Positions 7,949-17,500 of a DNA stretch of 64,000 nt are shown in pieces. The first letter of the stretch is position 1; each line of letters opens with the position of its first letter. The position numbers were made by a program, and so were the translations under genes. Under the pieces are notes generated by a model that saw only the letters and a list, made by a program, of their open reading frames with translations, ran no database searches and was not told where the DNA came from. Source of the DNA: Paenibacillus silviterrae (GTDB taxonomy: Bacteria; Bacillota; Bacilli; Paenibacillales; NBRC-103111); NCBI RefSeq assembly GCF_030167925.1, contig NZ_JASKUT010000001.1, positions 2,232,001-2,296,000 on the forward strand, given 5' to 3'.

Positions 7949-10900
7949 TCAAATAACTTTTACGATTTTCTGTGCACTAGTTATCCTGCTTTCGAAAAGC
8001 ACATCCCAGGTGTCAAGGCATCTAGAAAATACATCATGATTATTGTCCTTAGCCCGGTCATACAGTCTTAATAGCAAGGTTATTGCATCCTCAAGCCAAT
8101 AATCAAATCTGTATGAGGTTCTATCTTTATTATTGATAAAAGCTTCAAATAAGTTAAAAATAACATCACTGAAAAATAATAGGTCGCCCTCATACTCTTC
8201 CAAGTGGTGTATGAAGAGGGATCTATCGTTAAATGCATTTGATAATAAGTATCTATTTACAAGCTCTCTATTACCAGGCACTTCCAATATGTTAGACCTA
8301 AACATGCTCGATATCTCATCAGAAAGTTCCTCACAATCCTCACTTTCAATAAACTCGGTTAATAGTTGTCGACAAACATCGGAGGCATATGAATCACTAA
8401 TATATTCTGATGCTGTTGACGCTACACTCTTTTTCAAGTATATATGACTGGAACTGCATTCCCTAACCAAATCTTCAAATAATTGATGAAATATAAAAGA
8501 TGAAGTTACTAATTTTGCGCCGTGGGATGCAACTTCTACATTATCAGAATTAATCATCTTCCGAAACAATTCTTTATACATGGATTTATAAGATAATATT
8601 GTGTACGAAATAAAATGTGTTGCTTCCCTTGAGCAAACCGATCTGAGGTCACTTTGGGCAACAATAAAAAAGTTATCAATCGCCCATTCACGATCAATAT
8701 TTAATGTTGGAAGCAATGCTGCTATAGATGACATTCTAACAACTGGGTGAGGGTCATTAATTAGACTTCTTATAGCGGGACAAACCTCTTTAAACAAACT
8801 TTGTTGGTGCCATAAAATGCTTCCGATTGCCTTCGCAGCCACTCCTTTTACGCAATTAATTGTATTTGTGTAAAGATCATCAAGACTAACAGTGGTCATA
8901 TCATGATCCCAATCGGATTTATGCACATTTAACTTTCCAATCTCTAAGTCTGATTGGTTTTTAGCGATGTAAACTAACTTCGTTATTAGTTCTTTCGGCC
9001 ATGGCTCTCTTTTCCTTTCCACAAACAACCAACATAATGCTTTTGCAGTTTGTGCGTCTTCTGTAAGTTTAAAATGTTCTATAAAAGCTAGTATCGTAGA
9101 GAATGAGGCCGCAGTCCATGTTTCTCTTAGTTCCTCTGGAATGCTTGATTCTGGTTCTTGTAATTGGAAGGAGTCTAGAATTGCTACTATATAGGATGGA
9201 TGAATATCTTTTGGGAAACTAAGAGCTAGCTGCCCAAACCTTTCTGGTTCTAATTTTGCTGCAGTTGCCAATGACCTTGAGAACTGCCACACAGATGATT
9301 CAACCCAATTATCATCATCAATGCGCTTCCAATTAAATCCTCCCCGTTCAACAGGAAGAGTTTTTGTACTTACTATTTTAATCCATGATTTATTTTTAAT
9401 TTTATAGAGGTTTCTATCCAGTTTAGAACCAATTGACCCGCCGCGCGTTTGAGTTTCATTAAGCAACTGATTTGGTGAAACATCATCAAATTTCCTTCGT
9501 AAACATCTGATCATCTCCCGGCCACTTTTGCTTAACAGACTTGGTTGTACTTTTGATAACAATACATATTGAGCATAGCCCCAATAATGATAATACAATC
9601 CATTTTTTCTATGCTTTAAGTAATTTTTAGCTTTTTCTAACTCATCTGGTTCATGGTAATTAATAATCCAACTTTCAAGTTTTGCTAACATCAATTGGCT
9701 GCAATTTGGAGATAGCCTTTCAATTAAAATCCCTACATTTTTAAACATAATATTATCAAAACGTCTTTCTGCTTCCATTAGATAAGAACGATTTATCAAC
9801 CATTGAATACCGAAGTCTGAATATTCCTTAGGAAGGTTAGAAAGGCATTTAATCAGTATTAGTTGAACAATGAATGATTGACAATTCGCTAGCGAACTAA
9901 TCTTCTCAATAAAAAGATTTGGCTTCGTTTGAGACATCGATTGACCAGCATATATTAAAATTTTTATAATCCCATTTATAACATCATATTCATTCTTTCT
10001 TCGTTCCCACTTTGTAAGTTTATAGTGATCATAATCATTATCGGTAAATTCATTAATATAGCGAAGTAAATAATCCCATGTTAATTCCGAATGTTCTTCT
10101 GCCATTTTCTTAAGAGACCTCATATCATGGTCGTGCCACTTCTCAATTCTTAATTTCTGTATAGCATCTAATCTATGTAATTTCATCATTTCATTGATAA
10201 GATCTAATGCTCTATTAGGATGTGATATGCAAATTGACTCCCATTTAATTATATAAGGGAATATCTGTTTCTCTGCTAATTTTAACCTAAATGCAAACAG
10301 TCTATCAGAATCTGTTGCTATGTCGAAGCCCATAACATTTGCAATATATTTCTCCCATTCTTCTCCCTTATACAAATGTGGTTCTAAAAGCTCAGCAACT
10401 ACATCTGGCCTTACGTCTTTTGCATATCTAAGAAGAAGAAAGGCATTTTTTTGCCTATCCGAAGATGTTGTTATCCATTCATTAATAAAGCTGCTATTAA
10501 CGAAAAGATCTATAACTTCTGGTTGATTAAATGAAAGGTCAAGAATATAGTATCTCCATTTGTCCTCTTGAACTAATTCAATCAACAGTTCATCAATAAG
10601 AATATCTTCATGAGCCATTGAGGTAATAACTTCTAGCACTAAATGTTTAAGATGGAAACGAACCTCTAATGAATCAAGTATTTTACTTATTATATGGATA
10701 ACATTTTGAGTTTGCTCTTGAAGTAAAATATTTACTGCCTGCTTTAGTTGATCCCTTCTAAATAATGTTTGATTTTCTTTAGAACCAACCCAATGGAAAA
10801 TGTCCTTACCCATGTCCATTTCCTCGACAATTTTAGTAGCAACTAAATAATCCAAATAGCTCTGGTGACAAAAACTTATACGTGATGCCTCTTCCTGAAT

Positions 10901-12538
10901 TACACTGTTAGATTTTAATGCTTGTACGGCACTCTGAGAGAGCCCTAATAACAAGCGTGATGGGGCAGAGTTTTTACCAGAACTGCTCATAAAATCAGCC
11001 AATTTACTAAGAATATCTTTAATTTCAGTTGACCCAATACCTATTCGTTCTATTTTTTGATATATAAATTCCCAAAAACTTCTAAGTAGATCATAAGTGT
11101 TTGAAAAGTTATTTGAGTAACCTTCTTCGGAAAGCCGACACCACAAATATAAATTTTGGAGGTTTGATAATAGATTTATTTGCTTTTCCGTAAGGTGTTC
11201 ATAAAACGAACCTACAATTGATTTAACAGCATTATAGTCAATACTAGTTACTTCTACTTTTCCCCAAATATCATTCCCGGTTGTATCTTTTCTTTGAAGC
11301 CAGTGTCTTATTTCTGGATCATGGTGTAGATCAAAAGTGCGACAAGAAATAACGATTTTAATGTCATGGCCATTTCGTCTTAAAGCAGATACTTCGTTCA
11401 CCAGCTCCTTGCATACTTCTAGTGCATTTGATGAATGAATACTTGTCCACCGTATAGAATCTAATTGATCAATGATAACTACCGAGCTACGTACACCAGA
11501 TACTGCTGATAAGCAAAACACTGGAGAATCAGGTAATCCCATTTCATTACCGAAATGTCGGGTAGTATTTTCGGGGATTCTCTTATCTATTCTAACAGCA
11601 AACACGGGTATATTTCGTTCTTGTAGCTTCTCTGTAAGCTCATAGAGTACACCGCTTTTTCCATAACCAGCGTCACCATGCAAAATAATGAATCCCTTAT
11701 TATCCAACATTGATAAACATTGTTCCGTTTCATTACGCTTAATTAAGCAATCCCTTACAAATAATGGTTGGATTGATTCTTTAAATTCAGAAACCAAGTC
11801 AGCAATTTTGGGCCAAACTTTCATATTTGTCGACAGATTTTTTGCTAGAATGTCTTTTTTTTCAAGGTACTCAATCAGCATATCTTGATAAACGTTTTGA
11901 CCAAAACACTCATTATCCTCGGCATAATTTGCCAGTAATTTCAAGACTGACTTTGCTTCACCAGTAAGTGTGTACCTGATTCTTGTGTGTATGTCGCTGT
12001 CATGAAAAGGAAATAGAACTATCCTAGTTCTAAGCAAATAACTAAAAGCTCTTGCTCTGTGGGTTTCATTAGTATAATCTAAAGATAACATCGAACAAAA
12101 ATCCTGAAAAACTTTCGTTCGAGGTTTTCCAGTCCCAATAATCTGGAATTTATAAAAAATCTCTGGATCCCCATTTGAGTTTCTTGCACTATCACAGATA
12201 TCACCAAGTTTTGTTACAGGAACACCTGATACGAAAACAAATTCGTGATTACCGGAACGATCCAATTGTTTTTGAAGATTCCCCAAAACACCAGCATTCC
12301 CTAGATCACTTACTGACCAATATTCTTTACTCCCGTTTCTAGCCTTACATTGATGAGCTTGTCTTGTACCACCAAATAACTCAAGCCAAAGCTCTGCTCC
12401 TTGTTCGTCCTCCCCAACTGCCTCTACAACAATTGAACGGATCGTACCATCTAAAATATCAAGCATTTTATTGGCAACCCAAAGACCCTCGTAACGATTA
12501 CCAAGCTTGTCGGCGCGGCCACCTTTCTCGAATGCCAT
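7949..12538 (-). CDS. Nuclease-STAND NTPase, Avs-like antiphage sensor
   Basis: A 1529-residue multidomain protein. The N-terminus (residues 1-130) looks like a DUF4297/Cap4-type PD-(D/E)xK nuclease: GNRYEG, then VVEAVGED (E39, D44) and QCK (63-65). A P-loop NTPase follows, with Walker A GDAGYGKS near residue 286 and Walker B VVIIDQLD near 356. From about residue 600 to the end the protein is helical and HEAT/TPR-like (for example INDPHPVVRMSSIAALLPTL), suited to binding a foreign protein. This nuclease, STAND and repeat order is that of antiviral STAND (Avs) proteins, which sense phage proteins and then cut DNA. The start has AAGGTGAG 8 bases upstream. It appears to be a single-gene unit next to the large TniQ. 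Confidence 0.75.
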   Translation of the reverse strand: MAFEKGGRADKLGNRYEGLWVANKMLDILDGTIRSIVVEAVGEDEQGAELWLELFGGTRQAHQCKARNGSKEYWSVSDLGNAGVLGNLQKQLDRSGNHEFVFVSGVPVTKLGDICDSARNSNGDPEIFYKFQIIGTGKPRTKVFQDFCSMLSLDYTNETHRARAFSYLLRTRIVLFPFHDSDIHTRIRYTLTGEAKSVLKLLANYAEDNECFGQNVYQDMLIEYLEKKDILAKNLSTNMKVWPKIADLVSEFKESIQPLFVRDCLIKRNETEQCLSMLDNKGFIILHGDAGYGKSGVLYELTEKLQERNIPVFAVRIDKRIPENTTRHFGNEMGLPDSPVFCLSAVSGVRSSVVIIDQLDSIRWTSIHSSNALEVCKELVNEVSALRRNGHDIKIVISCRTFDLHHDPEIRHWLQRKDTTGNDIWGKVEVTSIDYNAVKSIVGSFYEHLTEKQINLLSNLQNLYLWCRLSEEGYSNNFSNTYDLLRSFWEFIYQKIERIGIGSTEIKDILSKLADFMSSSGKNSAPSRLLLGLSQSAVQALKSNSVIQEEASRISFCHQSYLDYLVATKIVEEMDMGKDIFHWVGSKENQTLFRRDQLKQAVNILLQEQTQNVIHIISKILDSLEVRFHLKHLVLEVITSMAHEDILIDELLIELVQEDKWRYYILDLSFNQPEVIDLFVNSSFINEWITTSSDRQKNAFLLLRYAKDVRPDVVAELLEPHLYKGEEWEKYIANVMGFDIATDSDRLFAFRLKLAEKQIFPYIIKWESICISHPNRALDLINEMMKLHRLDAIQKLRIEKWHDHDMRSLKKMAEEHSELTWDYLLRYINEFTDNDYDHYKLTKWERRKNEYDVINGIIKILIYAGQSMSQTKPNLFIEKISSLANCQSFIVQLILIKCLSNLPKEYSDFGIQWLINRSYLMEAERRFDNIMFKNVGILIERLSPNCSQLMLAKLESWIINYHEPDELEKAKNYLKHRKNGLYYHYWGYAQYVLLSKVQPSLLSKSGREMIRCLRRKFDDVSPNQLLNETQTRGGSIGSKLDRNLYKIKNKSWIKIVSTKTLPVERGGFNWKRIDDDNWVESSVWQFSRSLATAAKLEPERFGQLALSFPKDIHPSYIVAILDSFQLQEPESSIPEELRETWTAASFSTILAFIEHFKLTEDAQTAKALCWLFVERKREPWPKELITKLVYIAKNQSDLEIGKLNVHKSDWDHDMTTVSLDDLYTNTINCVKGVAAKAIGSILWHQQSLFKEVCPAIRSLINDPHPVVRMSSIAALLPTLNIDREWAIDNFFIVAQSDLRSVCSREATHFISYTILSYKSMYKELFRKMINSDNVEVASHGAKLVTSSFIFHQLFEDLVRECSSSHIYLKKSVASTASEYISDSYASDVCRQLLTEFIESEDCEELSDEISSMFRSNILEVPGNRELVNRYLLSNAFNDRSLFIHHLEEYEGDLLFFSDVIFNLFEAFINNKDRTSYRFDYWLEDAITLLLRLYDRAKDNNHDVFSRCLDTWDVLFESRITSAQKIVKVI

Positions 12539-12705
12539 CTTGTCATCTCACCTTCATCAATGATGGATATAGTTTGATAATATGTTTATCCCCCAAAGCT
12601 ATTCTTTAACCATGTATTTTTCGACTTAATCCGGCTAAATTCCTCCTTTTACCACTACTGTATTTAGTATGTTTGTCTCTCGCATTTTTATATATAGTAA
12701 AATTA

Positions 12706-14400
12706 TTAGCAAGTACACCTTAAATTTTCTATTTCATCTTTATTAAATAAATATCTTTTTCTACCATCCTTTAACGTAACTATTTGAATAGGTTTTAGTT
12801 CTCCGCTTTCTATTAATTTCCATGCCCGTTTTTCCCCAATCCTTAATACTTTTAAAACATCAGATAAGTAATATCCATGCGAGTCGATTTGTTCCTTTCT
12901 GATAATTGCAACACATTCTTCAAGTTCCCTCTCCGAATAATTGTTATTTGCCAATGTTCCATCAACCACATTAGTTCGAGGTCTCAGCATTCCAGCCTTA
13001 GTAAAATTGATGATTCGAACAATGGACATCCCACACACGGAATATTTCAATAACGCTTCATGAAACCCAATCCCCTTAACTTTTCCTTTTACAAATCTGC
13101 CGCGGCACTCCTTCATAAGGTTTTTTACCTCTGTAATTGATAACGCCTCAAATCGATGTGTGGGTTTACGATAAGTTTTCAAAATTCCAGCAGATATCAA
13201 TTTAGGAATAGAGTCTTTTTGAATACCGAGTATTAAAGCAGCTTCTTGCTTTGTAATTAGGTGTTGAGTTTCATGTAAAACACTTTCGAACGAGTTTTTA
13301 TCTACAAGGTATTTGGAATGGCTTCCACCATCAAGAATTTGCATGGTTACTTCATTCTGTTTGTTCAATTCGGTAATCGTTCCATAACTCATACCGACAG
13401 CGGTACGTATTTTATCCTTACGCAAATATTTACGTCGCTTTAATAACTCTGGCTGCTTCTTGAATACCGAGAAATCTTTACGAACAATGCCCTGATCTAT
13501 CTTCTCAAGCCAAAACTTATGATAGGCCGATATAATTTCCGATAGTGACTCAAATTCCAACACCTTCTCAAATTGTTTTTTCTGTTCATACATGGTCGGA
13601 GGGTGCTTTAAAGCGCGAAAGTCGTCTAATACTTTATAGAAGTTATTAGGAAAATCCATATACATCCAAAATGCGTTACTAAAAGCATGAGCCTGCGTTT
13701 TACTGCTTCTATTGTCATCCTTTTGTTTAGAGAAGGCCTTTATCATTAGTTCATCACCTAAGTAACTATTCATTCCCTCGAGTAAATGGTAACTGGCGGA
13801 GAATATATCTAAAGTGTCTCTAAAAGATAATGAAAGGAACGGCTGCGAATAATCTGAATTGAAGCAAGACTCGTAAAGAAATGTCTGTGACTTTAAAATG
13901 ACGTCATTCTCAATTGCTATGGGATGAGCATCTTTATATAAGTATCCACATTGACATTTCTCAGAAAGTAAATTCCGTAGTAAGATTTTTCCCTTACAGG
14001 AACTACACTCTTCTAACAAGAACATCTGATGTTTAACGCAAATATTTAAAGGATAACAGCTCCAGGTGTACTTGTGAATTCTATCTTCCTGAAAACAATA
14101 AGGGCAGTATTTAACCCGATTCTTCATGATGAATTTAGCAAAATGATTAATGCCAAGCATTTGTTCTAATCTGTAACAAGTATGATCCTGCAATGTTTCG
14201 AACGGTAGTCCGGTCATTCCTTGAAGAAGGAGTAACTGGTGAGGAGAAAACTCGTTGTTGTTTAAGCGATTCATTTTGATATTTAGTGCGGTGGCTATTG
14301 TGGAGACCGATGGATAGTGATTGGCAATCGATATCCTATGTACGAAGCTGGCGAGACTCTCATGAGCTCTTATATCCGGTCGATTTCGAAGCAGATTCAT
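12706..14400 (-). CDS. tnsD: TniQ/TnsD-family target-site selector (long form)
   Basis: A 564-residue Tn7-family targeting protein that links a chosen DNA site to the TnsC ATPase. The TniQ domain is at the N-terminus (AHESLASFVHRISIANHYPS), followed by zinc-binding pairs CPYC (99-102), C121/H124, CSSC (132-135) and C149/C151. The long C-terminal part includes helix-turn-helix-like stretches. Its length makes it the better candidate for the fixed-site TnsD role, possibly recognising the nrdJ 3' end. It overlaps the upstream 109-residue gene by 4 bases. It lies about 9.7 kb from tnsC, an unusual separation. Confidence 0.85.
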   Translation of the reverse strand: MNLLRNRPDIRAHESLASFVHRISIANHYPSVSTIATALNIKMNRLNNNEFSPHQLLLLQGMTGLPFETLQDHTCYRLEQMLGINHFAKFIMKNRVKYCPYCFQEDRIHKYTWSCYPLNICVKHQMFLLEECSSCKGKILLRNLLSEKCQCGYLYKDAHPIAIENDVILKSQTFLYESCFNSDYSQPFLSLSFRDTLDIFSASYHLLEGMNSYLGDELMIKAFSKQKDDNRSSKTQAHAFSNAFWMYMDFPNNFYKVLDDFRALKHPPTMYEQKKQFEKVLEFESLSEIISAYHKFWLEKIDQGIVRKDFSVFKKQPELLKRRKYLRKDKIRTAVGMSYGTITELNKQNEVTMQILDGGSHSKYLVDKNSFESVLHETQHLITKQEAALILGIQKDSIPKLISAGILKTYRKPTHRFEALSITEVKNLMKECRGRFVKGKVKGIGFHEALLKYSVCGMSIVRIINFTKAGMLRPRTNVVDGTLANNNYSERELEECVAIIRKEQIDSHGYYLSDVLKVLRIGEKRAWKLIESGELKPIQIVTLKDGRKRYLFNKDEIENLRCTC

Positions 14401-14726
14401 TTGCTTCGCTTTCTATTTTTTCTTCTTCTCCATCTTGCCTTAAGTTCAACAAAATCGGAGAAATACAACTGAACGGATGCTTCTTCAGTTGGCGTTTGGT
14501 CGGGAACCTTTACCGCACGAACTAAGCCAATACCTTCAATAAGTAGTATAAGAGTACTGGGATCGTCCGGATTGAAACAAACAGGAATTGATTGTAGTTC
14601 CTTCTCATTATTCAGGAACCATTGCTGCTTAATTGCTAAGGCTGTAGTAAATAAACTGCCGTTGAAACTAATACCTTCTTTCGTAATCGTCGCATAGTCT
14701 AAAGGAAGTATCTCACGTGAAAGCAT
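14397..14726 (-). CDS. Stand-alone Mu-transposase C-terminal-like domain
   Basis: A 109-residue protein resembling only the C-terminal beta-barrel of TnsB/TniA/Mu-type transposases (LPLDYATITKEGISFNG, then AIKQQWFLN). There is no DDE catalytic domain and no long upstream reading frame. It has its own ATG with a GGATGGTGA ribosome site and overlaps tniQ by 4 bases, so it may be expressed as a separate protein. It could be a remnant of a second tnsB left beside its tniQ, or a domesticated partner of this TniQ. Confidence 0.5.
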   Translation of the reverse strand: MLSREILPLDYATITKEGISFNGSLFTTALAIKQQWFLNNEKELQSIPVCFNPDDPSTLILLIEGIGLVRAVKVPDQTPTEEASVQLYFSDFVELKARWRRRKNRKRSK

Positions 14727-14862
14727 TTTATCACCATCCTATATCTATTAATCTATCAATCTATTATTAAGTATTATGTCCTACAAACACAGTAATGATA
14801 CATATTTGTATCAATATTTATTTTGATAACAATCACTGTATGTTTCTCGTTAGGACCTTTGT

Positions 14863-14887
14863 CTACACTTCTCTATAAGAGGTGTAG
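14863..14887. promoter_or_regulatory. Palindrome over the xre gene ribosome site
   Basis: CTACACTTCT and AGAGGTGTAG form a 9-of-10 inverted repeat around CTATA and end two bases before the ATG of the XRE regulator. It could be the regulator's own operator, or in RNA a hairpin that hides the AGAGGTG ribosome site. Confidence 0.5.
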
Positions 14888-14889
14888 TC

Positions 14890-15231
14890 ATGTCCGAAAA
14901 CATTCTAAAATTTGTGGGCGCCAGGATCCGAGATTTACGGAAAGAAAAAGGCCTTTCCCAGGAGCAGCTTGGGGAAAAGGCCGGCTTTCACTTTTCTTAC
15001 ATAGGTGGTATCGAACGGGCTGAGAAGAACATTTCTTTACTGAATTTATCGAAAATCACTGAAGCCTTAGACGTCCAGATTCATGAGCTTTTTAATTACT
15101 CTAAAAACATAGACATTCCGGTTTCAGAGAAGGAAGAGGACATTCAAGAAGTCGTTCAATTGCTACTTCGGCGTGACATCAAGGATGTAAAAAAAGCAAA
15201 AACAATCCTGAAAGAGGTTTTTAAAGATTAA
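14890..15231 (+). CDS. XRE-family HTH regulator
   Basis: A 113-residue DNA-binding protein. The helix-turn-helix spans residues 8-62 (ARIRDLRKEKGLSQEQLGEK, then YIGGIERAEKNIS), followed by a short C-terminal tail rich in acidic and basic residues. It is divergent from the tniQ pair and ends at a strong terminator, so it is a single-gene unit. It probably controls itself and perhaps the transposition genes across the 160-base gap; that target is inference. Confidence 0.85.
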   Translation: MSENILKFVGARIRDLRKEKGLSQEQLGEKAGFHFSYIGGIERAEKNISLLNLSKITEALDVQIHELFNYSKNIDIPVSEKEEDIQEVVQLLLRRDIKDVKKAKTILKEVFKD

Positions 15232-15234
15232 AAA

Positions 15235-15283
15235 GAGGGCAGCTACGCAGGATCTTCCTAAAGATCCTAGGTGGTTGCCCTTT
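15235..15283 (+). terminator. Terminator of the xre gene
   Basis: GGGCAGCTACGCAGGATCTT pairs with AAGATCCTAGGTGGTTGCCC, followed by TTTG. The stem is long and imperfect with a 4-base loop. Confidence 0.7.
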
Positions 15284-15344
15284 GTAAATTACAAACACTG
15301 TTGCGCACTTATTCAAATTTCAGGCAGTATTAACTTCAACTAGT

Positions 15345-15671
15345 TCAACTCAAATCAAAAGTGGTCCAACCGGCATTAAGAATTTCCATTTGTAAATCCA
15401 TGAACTTTTCCTTTGCTCTAAAACCAGTAAACTCAATCTTAGTAAACGGCTTAGTGAAAAAGGTAAAATAACATGGTTTTCCACAAATATCGCGGCGCCC
15501 AATACATTTGCTTCTGTATCTAAACTCTGCGGCTTCGTCATCGGTCCAATTATTTGTTCTCTTGTTGTACATAATCCAATGTTCATTACATACCTTGAAA
15601 TCAATAAATATGCTGTTATTGGAGTCATCAAGATACGTTAACCCTTCGGAGGTTACATTTAAAATTTTCAA
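15345..15671 (-). CDS. Small hypothetical protein
   Basis: A 108-residue cytosolic protein, MKILNVTSEGLTYLDDSNNS at the start, with a central Cys pair (RDICGKPC) and aromatic-rich C-terminus. I recognise no family. Its size and placement in a row of unrelated small - strand genes suggest an immunity-type or orphan cargo gene. Confidence 0.5.
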   Translation of the reverse strand: MKILNVTSEGLTYLDDSNNSIFIDFKVCNEHWIMYNKRTNNWTDDEAAEFRYRSKCIGRRDICGKPCYFTFFTKPFTKIEFTGFRAKEKFMDLQMEILNAGWTTFDLS

Positions 15672-15696
15672 TTATGTACCACGCTCCAATTGTCAG

Positions 15697-15846
15697 TTAA
15701 TGATCTACTACTGGTACTGTACGAACATTGGGACAATAATGCGATAGAACCTCAATTACCTCGTTATTCGTAATGAACACGAAATGACAAATGTCCCAAG
15801 TCTTTGCTGTAGGATTACAACCTACTTTAATAATTGGCTTTGTCAT
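15697..15846 (-). CDS. Short open frame or gene remnant (49 aa)
   Basis: MTKPIIKVGCNPTAKTWDIC begins a 49-residue frame that stays open further upstream without another start, so it may be the tail of a lost gene. No family recognised. The surrounding 225 bases hold nothing else. Confidence 0.3.
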   Translation of the reverse strand: MTKPIIKVGCNPTAKTWDICHFVFITNNEVIEVLSHYCPNVRTVPVVDH

Positions 15847-15896
15847 TCGAATGTTGATATTTTGACCATTAGAAAACCGCCTTTGTAATATATGGT

Positions 15897-16400
15897 TTAT
15901 ATTTCCTTAAGAGAAATTAACTTTTCTAAAATATCTGAATGTATATCGTGTTGGCGTTCTATTTCGTCTATACGCGCTCTTACTTTTTGAATACATCTTA
16001 ACAATACATCGTCTGATATCCCTGAATGAATTTTCTCCATAATGAGTTCGTAAGCATGAAACTGGACTTCGAAATTACCTGTTATCAAATGATAAACCAG
16101 CATTTCTAAATGAGGAGAACAATCAAATGGTTTCAATGCATAAAACAATGTACCTCTTGCTCCCAGTGTTATTGGATGATTTATCATTTCTACCAGTGGC
16201 TCAACGGCTTGCTCGTTCCCGATATCACTTAAAGTAATTGCAATAGAATTTCTTAAAACGTTGCTCTGCGTGGTTTTTAAAAACTCGATAAGCAGGGGAA
16301 TAGCTTCTTCGAGTTTAAGTTCACTTATTTCCTCCAACATGCTTTCAACTGTATTCATTTTGTTACTTTCAATTGCTTCTCGTAATAATTCTAAATTCAC
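15897..16400 (-). CDS. HEAT-repeat protein
   Basis: A 167-residue all-helical protein built of about three HEAT repeats (AIPLLIEFLKTTQSNVLRNS, then QAVEPLVEMINHP). Such small solenoids act as protein-binding scaffolds, and many stand next to toxin or immunity loci. It stands alone between hypothetical genes, so its partner is unknown. Confidence 0.7.
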   Translation of the reverse strand: MNLELLREAIESNKMNTVESMLEEISELKLEEAIPLLIEFLKTTQSNVLRNSIAITLSDIGNEQAVEPLVEMINHPITLGARGTLFYALKPFDCSPHLEMLVYHLITGNFEVQFHAYELIMEKIHSGISDDVLLRCIQKVRARIDEIERQHDIHSDILEKLISLKEI

Positions 16401-16427
16401 GCTTTTATCCGTCCCCTTATGTCAAAT

Positions 16428-16585
16428 CTAACATTTTTTCGCGGCGTTCCCGTCAGCAATACACCATGGGCAAATGCCTTCGACATCTGCTGTTCTATAG
16501 AATGGATCTTTATACACATATTCACTTTTTTTGTTACAAAAAAGCCGATCACCAAAAGCACTACAGATAGCATACCGATGACTTC
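16428..16585 (-). pseudogene. Remnant of a CbrC-family gene
   Basis: On the - strand a frame reads AFGDRLFC, then DPFYRTADVEGICPWCIADG and a stop shortly after AAKKC. The ICPWCIADG motif is characteristic of the CbrC (UPF0167) family. Only this C-terminal-middle part survives and the normal C-terminus is lost, so this is a decayed copy. Confidence 0.55.
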
Positions 16586-16682
16586 GGGGCTTATCTCAGA
16601 GCCTAGGTATCTCTTTCTTTATTCAGATCTCGGTAAAACCCGTCTATCCTCAGAAGAAAAATAGGGTGGAGGCAATGCGGTA

Positions 16683-16997
16683 TTAAAACAACCATTTCTC
16701 ACTAAGACCCTTTCTTGTTGATGAATGAATATCGTTAACCGTTTTAGTGCCCCTATACCAAGCAATTCTCGATTCTCCGTTTAATTCATATGTAATTTTA
16801 TATACGACATTATAACTGGTCGTCTCGAAAGGTAATTCCTTTTTATCAGTCACTTTCTCTATCTTAATGACTTTAGCTTTTTTTTCTGACAGAACACGTT
16901 TAATCTCATCTTGGTGTGCATTTTCAAGGCTTCCGGAAGCAAGAAAGAAAACAACTATAAACCCAACAAGAATAAGAATTAAGTAACGAATTTCCAT
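16683..16997 (-). CDS. Membrane-anchored hypothetical protein
   Basis: A 104-residue protein with one N-terminal membrane helix (LILILVGFIVVFFLASG, residues 6-22) and a small outer or inner domain (YNVVYKITYELNGESRIAWY). It could be a secreted or anchored small protein; family unknown. Confidence 0.55.
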   Translation of the reverse strand: MEIRYLILILVGFIVVFFLASGSLENAHQDEIKRVLSEKKAKVIKIEKVTDKKELPFETTSYNVVYKITYELNGESRIAWYRGTKTVNDIHSSTRKGLSEKWLF

Positions 16998-17107
16998 TAT
17001 AACCCCTTATTTGATATGCCTGCTTAAAAATATATAACATTTTGATGCAATGTAATTCATTGTTTTCCTTCTTTGTTTATTACCTTGCCATAAATGCAGA
17101 CCGTAGC

Positions 17108-17464
17108 TTACGTTTTTACCGTTCCCCAAACGATTGCTATGTAAGGTTTAGTCCTAATTGTTAGAGCTTTTAGACATTCTTCACGAAACGATAACAAAAC
17201 AAATTCTGAATTTTCCTGTTTCTTAATTTCCATTCCATGAACTTCTTCTAAGGAAAGTTCCATTAAAACTTTATTTTCTTGATGCCATCTCAAATAAACG
17301 TATGAAATGCTTGGTTCTACTTCAAATTCAAGCACATCAGTTTGTCGTCTCAGAACGAACCTCCACTGTTTATAATAGTCTGGAATATCAAGTTCCTCTA
17401 ATGATAATTGCGGTTCACACTCAAAAATATCAATTAATTCATGTTCTTCTGGAAAGATGTCCAT
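17108..17464 (-). CDS. Small hypothetical protein
   Basis: A 118-residue acidic protein starting MDIFPEEHELIDIFECEPQL, without membrane segments or motifs I recognise. The mixed strand/helix composition and high acidity resemble immunity proteins, but I can assign no family. Confidence 0.5.
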   Translation of the reverse strand: MDIFPEEHELIDIFECEPQLSLEELDIPDYYKQWRFVLRRQTDVLEFEVEPSISYVYLRWHQENKVLMELSLEEVHGMEIKKQENSEFVLLSFREECLKALTIRTKPYIAIVWGTVKT

Positions 17465-17500
17465 GAAATAATCCCCCGACTACGTCAATAAATCATTTAT

